25,214 bases of DNA, taken from the NCBI GenBank assembly GCA_937907715.1, contig CALERM010000217.1:1-25214 (forward strand), given 5' to 3'. The translations under genes and the position numbers were made by a program. This document shows positions 6,771 through 13,682 of the stretch, in pieces. Positions within the stretch are counted from its first letter, which is position 1. Every line of letters begins with the position of its first letter. The DNA comes from an uncultured Clostridia bacterium. GTDB lineage: Bacteria; Bacillota; Clostridia; Oscillospirales; Oscillospiraceae. The notes under the pieces are model-generated. The model searched no databases. It had not been told where the DNA came from and worked only from the letters and a program-made list of their open reading frames with translations.

Positions 6771-7892
6771 ATGAACAGCCATACTGCGATCACCATGCTG
6801 CTGGCCATGGGCGTGGCGGCAGTGGTATCGTTTTTATCCACGCCGCTGGTCAAGAGCCTTGCCTATAAGGTCGGCGCGATCGACGTGCCGAAGGACAACC
6901 GGCGGATGCACAAGGTGCCGATCCCGCGGTTGGGGGGACTGGCGATCTTTCTGGCGTTTTTGCTGTCCGTTCTGGTCTTTGCGAAGATCGACCGGCAGAT
7001 GCAGGGGATCCTGCTCGGCGCGACGATGATCGTCGTGCTGGGCGTGATGGACGATATCATGGCGCTCAAGGCGCTTCCAAAGCTGATCGTGCAGATCGTG
7101 GCGGCGGGCATTGCGGTGTACCATGGGTGCGTCATTCAGTTCGTCTCGAACCCCAACGTCTTTTCCAGCATGACATACTTAAACCTCGGCTGGTGGTCGT
7201 ATCCGATAACGATTATCTGGATTGTGGCGATTACGAACGCGGTCAATCTGATCGACGGACTCGACGGTCTGGCGGTCGGCGTGTCCGCCATCTCGACGGC
7301 GTCGATTACAGTCATTGCGCTCATGGTTGCCGAGACGAATGTCGCGGTCGTTCTGGCGGCGCTTTTTGGGGCATGCCTGGGATTCATTCCGTATAACATG
7401 AACCCGGCGAAGATCTTCATGGGAGACACCGGCGCGACGTTCCTGGGCTACATTCTCGCGACGCTCTCGGTCACGGGGCTTTTCAAGATGTATGCGATTA
7501 TTTCCTTTGCCGTGCCGTTTCTCATTCTCGGCGTGCCGATTTTCGACATCTGCTTTGCCTTCCTGCGCCGCATTGCCAAGGGGCAGAACCCCATGAAGGC
7601 AGACCGGGGGCATGTCCACCACCGGCTCATCGACATGGGCTTTTCGCAGAAGCAGGCGGTTGCCATTTCCTACATGCTCGCGGCGATTCTGGGCCTGGCG
7701 GCGGTGCTGCTGACCTCGTCGGGCGAGCTTAAGGCGCTGATTCTGATCGGCACGATTTTCGTCGTCGGTGCAATCGGCATGCGCGTGATCTTTAACGCGC
7801 AGGAGCCTGCGCAGAAAAGCCCGTCCGAACAGGACGAGCCTGAAAAACCGGAAGATCCGTCTTCTGCATCTCAGGAGGAACCACATGCGTAA
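6771..7892 (+). CDS. tagO: Undecaprenyl-phosphate N-acetylglucosaminyl 1-phosphate transferase (TagO/WecA type)
   Basis: This 373-residue polytopic membrane enzyme moves GlcNAc-1-phosphate from UDP-GlcNAc to undecaprenyl phosphate, the first step in making wall teichoic acid or other wall glycopolymers. Its motifs are GVMDDI with D94–D95, NAVNLIDGLDGLA (156–168), FMGDTG (216–221) and HVHHRL (281–286). The last distinguishes WecA/TagO from MraY. About ten to eleven membrane helices are visible, followed by a charged, disordered tail from about residue 345 (rich in E, P, S and Q) that is not part of the catalytic fold. Start ATG 6771 has GGGAG upstream. The stop overlaps the mnaA start by eight bases, so the two enzymes using UDP-GlcNAc are translationally coupled. 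Confidence 0.93.
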   Translation: MNSHTAITMLLAMGVAAVVSFLSTPLVKSLAYKVGAIDVPKDNRRMHKVPIPRLGGLAIFLAFLLSVLVFAKIDRQMQGILLGATMIVVLGVMDDIMALKALPKLIVQIVAAGIAVYHGCVIQFVSNPNVFSSMTYLNLGWWSYPITIIWIVAITNAVNLIDGLDGLAVGVSAISTASITVIALMVAETNVAVVLAALFGACLGFIPYNMNPAKIFMGDTGATFLGYILATLSVTGLFKMYAIISFAVPFLILGVPIFDICFAFLRRIAKGQNPMKADRGHVHHRLIDMGFSQKQAVAISYMLAAILGLAAVLLTSSGELKALILIGTIFVVGAIGMRVIFNAQEPAQKSPSEQDEPEKPEDPSSASQEEPHA

Positions 7893-9036
7893 AATCAAAG
7901 TGATGTCCGTCTTCGGCACGCGGCCGGAGGCAATCAAGATGGCGCCGCTGGTGAAGGAGCTGGAGCGCCGGGAGGAAATCGAATCCTACATCTGCCTGAC
8001 CGGTCAGCACCGCGAGATGCTCGATTCCGTGATGGAAATCTTCGACCTCAAGGCGGATTTTGACCTCAATATCATGGAAAAGCGGCAGACGCTTTCCACG
8101 ATCACGACGAAGACGCTTCTTGGCATGGAGCGGGTCTTCGAGGAAAACAAGCCGGACCTCATTCTGGTCCACGGCGACACGTCCACGACGTTTGCAGGCG
8201 CGCTGGCAGCATTTTACCATCAGGTGAAGGTCGGACATGTCGAAGCCGGTCTTCGCACCTGGGACAAGTATTCACCCTTCCCGGAGGAAATGAACCGGAC
8301 GCTGGTGGGCGATATCGCGGACCTGCATTTTTCGCCCACGAAGGCGAATGCGGAGAACCTGCGCCGCGAGGCAGTCATGGGCGATGTCTTCATCACCGGC
8401 AATACGGCGATCGACGCGATGCGCTACACCGTATCGGATAACTTCCGTTTTGGTATTGCGGAGCTGGACAACCTCGATTTTGCAAACCGGCGTGTGATTG
8501 TCGTAACCTGCCACAGACGGGAAAACTATGGCAAGCCCATGGAAGATATCATGCACGCGATTTTAGAGGTTGTGAACAGCCATCCGGATGTCGAGGTCGT
8601 CTATCCGGTGCATTTAAGCCCCGTGGTGCGCGAGTGCGCGTTCCCGATTCTGGGGGGACATGCGCGGATTCACCTGATCGACCCGGTGAACGTCGAGCAG
8701 ATGCACAATCTGATGTCCCGCTGCTATATGGTCATGACCGATTCCGGCGGACTTCAGGAGGAAGCGCCTGCGCTCGGAAAGCCCGTGCTGGTCATGCGGC
8801 GCGAGACCGAGCGCCCCGAGGCGGTTGCCGCGGGAACGGCAAAGCTCGCAGGCGTTGAAAAAAACGTGATTGTCTCGATGGCGTCCGAGCTTCTGGATCA
8901 TCCGGAGGCTTACGCGCGCATGGCAAAAGCCGTCAACCCCTACGGCGACGGTCATGCCAGCGCGCGCATTGCGGACGCAATTTTGTGGCACTTCGGACTG
9001 CGGGAGGAAAAGCCCGCGGACTTTTGTGCGAAGTAA
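7885..9036 (+). CDS. mnaA: UDP-N-acetylglucosamine 2-epimerase, non-hydrolysing
   Basis: The 383-residue protein converts UDP-GlcNAc to UDP-ManNAc. Family marks are VFGTRPEAIKMAPL near the N-terminus, VHGDTSTTFAGALAAFY, HVEAGLRT…PFPEEMNR, TCHRRENYGKP, VYPVHLSPVVRE and the UDP-binding TDSGGLQEEAPALGKPVLV with RPEA. These cover the catalytic acids and histidine of the WecB/MnaA family. A good SD (AGGAGGAA) lies inside the end of tagO and the genes overlap by 8 bases. Next to TagO this enzyme most likely supplies ManNAc for a wall-polymer linkage unit (GlcNAc–ManNAc). The ManNAc transferase (TagA) and a ManNAc dehydrogenase (WecC) are not in this window. Confidence 0.96.
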   Translation: MRKIKVMSVFGTRPEAIKMAPLVKELERREEIESYICLTGQHREMLDSVMEIFDLKADFDLNIMEKRQTLSTITTKTLLGMERVFEENKPDLILVHGDTSTTFAGALAAFYHQVKVGHVEAGLRTWDKYSPFPEEMNRTLVGDIADLHFSPTKANAENLRREAVMGDVFITGNTAIDAMRYTVSDNFRFGIAELDNLDFANRRVIVVTCHRRENYGKPMEDIMHAILEVVNSHPDVEVVYPVHLSPVVRECAFPILGGHARIHLIDPVNVEQMHNLMSRCYMVMTDSGGLQEEAPALGKPVLVMRRETERPEAVAAGTAKLAGVEKNVIVSMASELLDHPEAYARMAKAVNPYGDGHASARIADAILWHFGLREEKPADFCAK

Positions 9037-9071
9037 CTGTTTGAAACCTGCGGACCGGAAGGAGGCGCGCC

Positions 9072-9848
9072 TTGGAGCCCGAGCATAAAAACTTAAAGCC
9101 GCTGCTGCTTGCCGCAGTCGCTGCGGTGACGGTGGTGGCAATTCTGCTGGTGTTTTTCTTCAGCGGCAGAAAAAGTGCGTCCTCGCAGACGATTGTTCTG
9201 CCCGAGCCGCCCGCGCCGGAGCAGACCGAAAGCGAGCAGCAGCCGCAGAACAGTCTTGCGTCCGTTTCGTGCGAGAATGTGCAGAGTATTCTGGAAAAGA
9301 GCGTCTTGCGCCCGTCGAGCTACCACCAGAGCATGCAGATTGTCATCACCTCCGGCGATGTGCAGCGCACGCAGACGGCGGAGCTGTGGGTCAAAGGAGA
9401 GCTCGTGAAGGCACAGATCACAGACGAGCTGGAAACGAAGACGGTCCTTGCCGACGCTACCACGCTCTATGTCTGGTATGACGGCGAGCAGGAGCCGGTG
9501 AAGCTTGCGCGCGGCGCAGGACTCAGCACGGACAACCTCGCCGGTGTGCCGACCTATGAGGCAATTCTTTCCTACGCAAAATCGCAGCTCACGCAGGCAG
9601 CGTTTGTGACGCTGGACGAGCAAGCCTCTGACTGCGTCTATGTCAGCGCGCAGGACGGAGACTGCCAGCAGGATTATTGGGTGAGTCTGGATAGTGGGTT
9701 GTTATGTAAACAAACAATGACGGTCAGCGGCGAGCTGGTCTATCTGATGGAGCAGACGGCGCTGGAGATCTTCCCGGACAACGACGAATCGCTCGAGGGT
9801 GTCTTCTGCCTGCCGGATGGCACGGAGGCTTTCTCTACAGAAGCATAA
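9072..9848 (+). CDS. Membrane-anchored extracellular protein of unknown function
   Basis: I do not recognise this 258-residue protein. It begins with a TTG at 9072, preceded by the strong SD GGAAGGAGG. A lysine-containing head is followed by a single hydrophobic segment (about 11–31), then a proline/glutamate/serine/glutamine linker (about 40–60). The outside domain (about 65–245) has alternating polar and hydrophobic beta-like segments with repeated short forms such as TAELWVKGELVKAQIT, DATTLYVWYDGEQE and DYWVSLDSGLLCKQ. That pattern fits a LolA/LppX-like or similar beta-rich fold, but I see no diagnostic motif. It follows mnaA by 35 bases, so it may belong to the wall-polymer operon. Its last 14 bases overlap the convergent small gene on the minus strand. 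Confidence 0.8.
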   Translation: MEPEHKNLKPLLLAAVAAVTVVAILLVFFFSGRKSASSQTIVLPEPPAPEQTESEQQPQNSLASVSCENVQSILEKSVLRPSSYHQSMQIVITSGDVQRTQTAELWVKGELVKAQITDELETKTVLADATTLYVWYDGEQEPVKLARGAGLSTDNLAGVPTYEAILSYAKSQLTQAAFVTLDEQASDCVYVSAQDGDCQQDYWVSLDSGLLCKQTMTVSGELVYLMEQTALEIFPDNDESLEGVFCLPDGTEAFSTEA

Positions 9849-10206
9849 CCGCTGCCACGGTCAGTAAAACTGTCAGCGTGTCGTCCTCGTCTGTCTCCAT
9901 GAGAACCAGAAGCAGCACCAGCAGCACCAGAAGATCGCCGGGGTCGATGCCGCGCGGCAGAAGCCTTCGCAGCGGTCGGTCCGGCGAGCAAGGCGCGGGC
10001 TGAAGCGGAGGCGGTGCTGGCATACAGGTTTCCGGCGGCTTCGGCGGCAGGGGAGAAACCGGCGGTTTCGGCTTCGGCGGCTGCGGGCGGGGAGGCTCCT
10101 GCGCGCAGGCGCGTACCTCCGGCTCCGGCGGCTTTGGCGGCGGCGCGTCCGGCACAACGGTGCGCTGGAACGTTCCGTCCGGCGAGGGCGTATATCGGTT
10201 ATACAT
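9835..10206 (-). CDS. Small proline-rich protein with leucine-rich C-terminus, unknown function
   Basis: The 123-residue product starts MYNRYTPSPDGTFQRTVVPD, continues with a long PPKPPEP-type proline-rich segment (about 25–80), and ends in a leucine-rich stretch, DLLVLLVLLLVLMETDEDD followed by LTVLLTVAAVMLL. The hydrophobic C-terminus is interrupted by acidic residues. This is a style I associate with sporulation-linked small clostridial proteins, though I cannot name a family. The start at 10206 is chosen because GGGAGG sits 7 bases upstream; an in-frame GTG further up has no such site. It is the last of three tightly linked genes read toward the left and overlaps the end of the convergent gene by 14 bases. 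Confidence 0.72.
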   Translation of the reverse strand: MYNRYTPSPDGTFQRTVVPDAPPPKPPEPEVRACAQEPPRPQPPKPKPPVSPLPPKPPETCMPAPPPLQPAPCSPDRPLRRLLPRGIDPGDLLVLLVLLLVLMETDEDDTLTVLLTVAAVMLL

Positions 10207-10220
10207 GCAATCGCCTCCCA

Positions 10221-10598
10221 TCACGGGTCTTTCTGGTCCCGACCGCGCAGCGCAGCGCCGGCAAGACGCGAAATTCTCGCCGCCTGCATCGCGCGGTCCA
10301 CTTTTTCCCGGCGTTCGGGCTTCAAAAACGGCTTGAGTGCGTTGAGAAGGTTTTCCTGCCGTCGGTCGAGCTTGCCCGCCTGCTGCAAAAGCGCGCGCAG
10401 CGCGCTGCTCCGGTCCTCCGGCGTTTGTTCGGCAGACGGTGCGGCAGCTGCCGGTTTTGGCTGATCGGGCGGCGGAGGCGCAGCGGGCGCTTCCGGCGGC
10501 GAAAGACCGAGCGTCTGCGCCAGTGCCAGGATTTTCTGCAGCTGCTGCGGATCCTGCAAAACAGCGCCGATCGCCTGTTCCAGCGAGCCGTCACTCAT
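10221..10598 (-). CDS. Small helical protein with alanine/proline-rich middle, unknown function
   Basis: The 125-residue product opens with MSDGSLEQAIGAVLQDPQQL and QKILALAQTLGL, a predicted amphipathic helical pair. A low-complexity alanine/proline linker (about 34–58) follows, then a charged helical C-terminus (RSSALRALLQQAGKLDRRQE, LLNALKPFLKPERREKVDRA). No signal peptide or membrane segment is visible. Its ATG overlaps the stop of the preceding gene in an ATGA junction, so the two are almost certainly translated together. The DPQQLQKIL and ALRALL patterns echo helices in its partner, suggesting related or interacting proteins. Function unknown to me. Confidence 0.75.
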   Translation of the reverse strand: MSDGSLEQAIGAVLQDPQQLQKILALAQTLGLSPPEAPAAPPPPDQPKPAAAAPSAEQTPEDRSSALRALLQQAGKLDRRQENLLNALKPFLKPERREKVDRAMQAARISRLAGAALRGRDQKDP

Positions 10599-10840
10599 GC
10601 GCGTTCGTTGATTTTCTCAATGAGAGCCTGCGCCTCACCGGACTGCATCAGAGGGCTGACGATGCTTTTTGCAAGCTCCGTGTCGCCGTTTTGGAGCGCC
10701 TGCGCCGCCTGACGAAGCGCCGCACCGCCGTCGCGGCTGAGAAGAGAAAGAAGCTGCTTTCCTTCGCTGGACGATAAGACTGCGGCAAGCTGCTGCCTGG
10801 TGAAGGGAAGACCTTCGCTTTCACGATACGAATTGTCCAT
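10595..10840 (-). CDS. Small helical protein, first gene of the three-gene minus-strand cluster
   Basis: This 81-residue protein (MDNSYRESEGLPFTRQQLAA…) looks all-helical and soluble, with leucine/alanine-rich amphipathic stretches (LSSSEGKQLLSLLSRDGGAA, LMQSGEAQALIEKINERA). The ATG at 10840 follows AGGAGGCGG at ideal spacing, so it is a real gene despite its length. It leads the cluster 10840→9835, ending in an ATGA overlap with the next gene. A promoter resembling those of mother-cell sporulation sigma factors lies just upstream (10869–10895). I do not recognise the family; a role in sporulation is inference from that promoter and from the neighbours' composition. Confidence 0.75.
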   Translation of the reverse strand: MDNSYRESEGLPFTRQQLAAVLSSSEGKQLLSLLSRDGGAALRQAAQALQNGDTELAKSIVSPLMQSGEAQALIEKINERA

Positions 10841-10868
10841 ATTCCGCCTCCTGAAAGAAGTTCTTGTG

Positions 10869-10895
10869 TATTCTATGCGGGGGCTGGCGAAAGGT
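10869..10895 (-). promoter_or_regulatory. Possible sigma-K/sigma-E-type sporulation promoter of the small-gene cluster
   Basis: On the minus strand CATAGAATA (10877–10869) fits the sigma-K -10 form CATAnnnTA. It is preceded at 16 bases by AC (10895–10894), the short sigma-K -35 mark. It also resembles the sigma-E -10 (CATACAnT) with one mismatch. Start would fall about 20 bases before the gene's ATG, leaving room for the SD. Short consensus, so chance match is possible. Confidence 0.4.
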
Positions 10896-10904
10896 GAACC
10901 GGAT

Positions 10905-11372
10905 TTGAAAATTCTTGTGGTATCTGATTCGCACCGCTGCGTCGGTGCGATGTACGACGCGGCAATGCTCGAAAAGCCGGACGTGATCTTCCACCTGGGA
11001 GATCATGTCTCTGACGCGCAGGAGCTTTCCTATGCGCTCGACACGATCGATTTTTATGAGGTCAGGGGCAACTGCGACTTTGGCGCGCAGGCGCCGGAGA
11101 CAATTCTCACGGAGCTTGCCGGCGTGCGCTTTTTTCTCACGCACGGGCACTTATTCGGTGTGAAGTCGAATCTGACGCGGCTGAAGCTGGAAGCAAACCG
11201 CGTGGGCGCGCAGGTGGCGCTGTTCGGGCACACGCACCGGGCGCTCTGCGAGCAGGACGGCGGCGTGTGGTATCTGAACCCCGGCGCGGCAAAAAACGAC
11301 TGCTACGGCGTGGTAGAGGTGCGAGACGGCAATGTCACATGCACGCTCAAAACGCTTTCAGATGAAAAATAA
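10905..11372 (+). CDS. YfcE/MJ0936-family metallophosphoesterase
   Basis: The 155-residue product carries all motifs of the calcineurin-like phosphodiesterases: SDSH (D8, H10), HLGDH (GD 32–33), RGNCD (55–58), THGH (79–82) and FGHTH (107–111). These bind two metal ions. Members hydrolyse phosphodiesters such as bis-pNPP in vitro; the physiological substrate is generally unknown. The frame is open to 10800, but the TTG at 10905 has SD AAAGGTGA 7 bases upstream and gives the family's standard N-terminus (MKILVVSDSH). Twenty-nine bases and a weak hairpin separate it from coaX, so the two may be co-transcribed. No clear promoter is visible in front. Confidence 0.9.
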   Translation: MKILVVSDSHRCVGAMYDAAMLEKPDVIFHLGDHVSDAQELSYALDTIDFYEVRGNCDFGAQAPETILTELAGVRFFLTHGHLFGVKSNLTRLKLEANRVGAQVALFGHTHRALCEQDGGVWYLNPGAAKNDCYGVVEVRDGNVTCTLKTLSDEK

Positions 11373-11390
11373 CTGCCCGTCGGCAGTTTT
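11371..11390 (+). terminator. Weak hairpin with short T-run between yfcE-like gene and coaX
   Basis: AACTGCC–CGTC–GGCAGTT forms a 7-base-pair stem followed by only TT before the coaX SD. It might attenuate read-through or protect an mRNA end. As a full terminator it is weak. Confidence 0.35.
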
Positions 11391-11401
11391 GGAGGAACCA
11401 T

Positions 11402-12169
11402 ATGCTTTTAGCAATTGATATCGGCAATACCAACATTGTCATCGGCTGCATCGAGGGAGAAAAGATTCTCCATGAGCTGCGGCTTGCCACCGATCTTGTC
11501 AAAACGTCCGACCAGTACTGGATGGACCTCAAGGGTGTGCTGGCGCTCTACGATCGGAAGGCGGATGAAATCGAGGGCGTGATTATTTCGTCCGTCGTAC
11601 CGCCGGTTCTGAACTCGCTGCGCACGGCGGTCATGAAGCTGACCGGACGCAGCCCGATGGTTGTGGGACCGGGGCTTAAAACAGGACTGAACATTGCAGG
11701 CGGTAACGCCGGTCAGGTCGGCAGCGACCTGGTCGTCGCGGCGGTCGCCGCACTGCGCGAATATCCCGCGCCGGTGATCATCATCGACATGGGCACCGCG
11801 ACGACCATGATGGCAATCGACCAGACCGGAACCTTCCTCGGCGGCAGCATCTGCCCGGGCGTGAAGGTCTCCTCGGAGGTTCTGACGACGAGAACCTCTC
11901 AGCTGCCCGGTATCAGCCTCGAAGCGCCGAAGCATGTGATCGGGCGCAACACCATCGAGTGCATGCAAAGCGGCATCATGCTGGGCGCGGCATGCATGAT
12001 CGACGGCATGATCGAGCGCATGGAAGAGGAACTCGGCATGAAGGCGACCGTTGTCGCCACGGGCGGCATTTCCCGTTTCGTGCTTCCAATGTGCCGGTCT
12101 GAGATTCGCTACGACCGCGATCTGCTTCTCAAGGGTCTGCGGATTCTCTATGAGAAGAACAAACGATGA
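11402..12169 (+). CDS. coaX: Type III pantothenate kinase
   Basis: The 255-residue ASKHA-fold kinase phosphorylates pantothenate, the first step of coenzyme A synthesis; CoaX enzymes use a monovalent cation and are not inhibited by CoA. DIGNTN (6–11) is the phosphate-1 motif, VGSDLVVAAVAAL (106–118) holds the catalytic Asp (D109), DMGTATTM (129–136) is the phosphate-2 motif and GGSICPG (147–153) follows. The usual GADR is GSDL here: the aspartate is kept but the arginine is leucine. The SD GGAGGAA precedes the ATG at 11402. The stop overlaps the next gene's ATG (ATGA), so the LysA-like protein is made from the same message. Confidence 0.95.
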   Translation: MLLAIDIGNTNIVIGCIEGEKILHELRLATDLVKTSDQYWMDLKGVLALYDRKADEIEGVIISSVVPPVLNSLRTAVMKLTGRSPMVVGPGLKTGLNIAGGNAGQVGSDLVVAAVAALREYPAPVIIIDMGTATTMMAIDQTGTFLGGSICPGVKVSSEVLTTRTSQLPGISLEAPKHVIGRNTIECMQSGIMLGAACMIDGMIERMEEELGMKATVVATGGISRFVLPMCRSEIRYDRDLLLKGLRILYEKNKR

Positions 12170-13410
12170 CGGCGCGCAAGGACGCGGGGCAGGTGAGCTT
12201 TGTGCCCGCGAAGGTTTTGCGCAGGCTCCTGCAGGAGCAGCCGACGCCGTTTTATCTCTATGATGAAAGGACGCTGCGCGAAGCGTGCGAGAAGCTTCGG
12301 CTGGCGTTTTCGTGGAATGCGGGCTTTGCACCGGTTTTTCCGGTGCGAATGAACCCGAATCCTGCTGTCCTGCGGATTCTGGCGGACGCGGGCGCGCAGC
12401 TGCTTTGCGTGAGCGAGGCGGAGCTGCGGCTTTCGCGGCGGGCTGACGTGGACGGACAAAGAATCATCTATGCGCCCGTCGCAATCGACGAAAGAGCTTG
12501 CGGCTATGCCCGGCGCATCGGTGCGGCGCAGCTGGTGGATGGGGAGCATGCGCTTCCGCCGCAGCCGCCCGCACGGGTCTTTCTGAGCGTCAATCCGGGC
12601 GGTCAGCTGCGGCTGAACGGAAGAACGGTCTGGAGCTTTGAAAAGAGCAAGCTCGGCATGGACATTCCGGCGCTTTTTTCCATGTGCCGGCGCTTTCTTG
12701 CCAGCGGAACAGAGGCAATCAGCCCCTGTGTTTTCCTGCGCGATCAGGATCTGGAGCCTGCGCGCTTTCAGGCGGCGCTTGAGATGCTTTTGCGCCTTGC
12801 TGTAAGGCTGCATCAGGAGCTGGGGCTTCGCGTGCAGAGCGTTCTGATCTGCGGCGGACTCGGCGTAAGCTACCGCCTGTCGGAGCAGACACCGGATTTG
12901 CAGGCAGTGTCCGACTTCGCGCGGGAAAAATACGAAGAAATTCTCACGCCGGCGGGACTTTGCCCAGATCTGCTGTTTGCTGCGGGGAGAATTCTGGCGG
13001 CGAAGGCTGGCGTGCTGTTGACGAGAGTGCTTGCCGTCAAGCCGCAGCAAAAGCCGGTTGTGGTTCTGGACGCAGACTGCGCGCAGTTTCTGCGGGAAAT
13101 TGCCTTTGGCGCAACGCACCGGCTGATGGCGCCGCTTGTGCCGGAGAGCCGACCGAAGCGGATGGTGCGCGTGGCAGGGTCGCTTTGCGATCTGCGCGAT
13201 CATTTCCCCGGAACATGCGTCCTGCCGGATCTCAAGCTCGGAGAATGCGTTCTCATCTGCGATGCAGGCGCGGACGGAAGAAGCTTTGCCAGCAATTATG
13301 GCGGAAGCCCCGGCTGCGCGGAATTTTTGCTGGAGCAGGGCGGGGATGTCCGCTGCATCCGCAGGCGGCAGACGATCGAAGAATTGCTTGCCGCATTTGA
13401 TGCGGAGTAA
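12166..13410 (+). CDS. Degenerate diaminopimelate/ornithine-type decarboxylase homologue (probable pseudoenzyme)
   Basis: The 414-residue protein has the fold-type III decarboxylase layout: TPFYLYDERTL (27–37), MNPNPAVLRIL…LCVSEAEL in place of KANxNxxvL…vSggEl, SVNPG (141–145) with KSKLGMD (160–166), CGGLGVSY (229–236), GSLCDLRD (338–345) for GplCesgD, and DAGADGRSFASNY (366–378). The residues that hold PLP are lost: the Schiff-base lysine is R61 (codon CGA), the HIGS segment is replaced by CVFLRD, EPGR is AAGR (272–275) and the Y of GAY is D370. The reactive cysteine position is kept (C341). The frame is intact and translation is coupled to coaX, so this is not a decaying gene. A regulatory or binding role is possible; LysA activity is unlikely. 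Confidence 0.82.
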   Translation: MTARKDAGQVSFVPAKVLRRLLQEQPTPFYLYDERTLREACEKLRLAFSWNAGFAPVFPVRMNPNPAVLRILADAGAQLLCVSEAELRLSRRADVDGQRIIYAPVAIDERACGYARRIGAAQLVDGEHALPPQPPARVFLSVNPGGQLRLNGRTVWSFEKSKLGMDIPALFSMCRRFLASGTEAISPCVFLRDQDLEPARFQAALEMLLRLAVRLHQELGLRVQSVLICGGLGVSYRLSEQTPDLQAVSDFAREKYEEILTPAGLCPDLLFAAGRILAAKAGVLLTRVLAVKPQQKPVVVLDADCAQFLREIAFGATHRLMAPLVPESRPKRMVRVAGSLCDLRDHFPGTCVLPDLKLGECVLICDAGADGRSFASNYGGSPGCAEFLLEQGGDVRCIRRRQTIEELLAAFDAE

Positions 13411-13414
13411 GACG

Positions 13415-13600
13415 TCACAGCATGGTGAACACCAGCCCGAAGCAAACCAGAACGCCGACGCCGATGGCGGCTGTTACGGTCAGATCGACGATGTCGGCAA
13501 GCAGGCGGAAGTTTGCGGCGCGCCTGCGGCGGAAGGTGCGGCCGGTCAGGCATTCGCCCGCGGTTTCGGGGTATAATGAAATGATACGATGGTTCTGCAT
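13415..13600 (-). CDS. 61-residue single-span membrane miniprotein, unknown function
   Basis: The product begins MQNHRIISLYPETAGECLTG, has a basic patch (TFRRRRAANFRLL) and ends in one hydrophobic span (about 38–60, VDLTVTAAIGVGVLVCFGLV), so it is probably inserted with the C-terminus across the membrane. The near-perfect SD AAAGGAGGT (13615–13607) sits at ideal distance from the ATG, which is the main reason to call it real. It lies four bases from the stop of the convergent LysA-like gene. Upstream, CATACTA (13644–13638) matches the -10 form seen for forespore sigma factors, but no matching -35 was found, so regulation is open. Family not recognised. Confidence 0.7.
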   Translation of the reverse strand: MQNHRIISLYPETAGECLTGRTFRRRRAANFRLLADIVDLTVTAAIGVGVLVCFGLVFTML

Positions 13601-13682
13601 AAAAGTACCTCCTTTGCTCTGAGACCATCATAGCAGATAGTATGTACAATAATTTGGACTGATTGGCGAAAGGACGGAATTT

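Noticed and set aside
5727..6782. A 351-codon minus-strand frame opposite trpS
   Set aside because: Shadow of trpS; no SD, no motif and it covers the trpS promoter.
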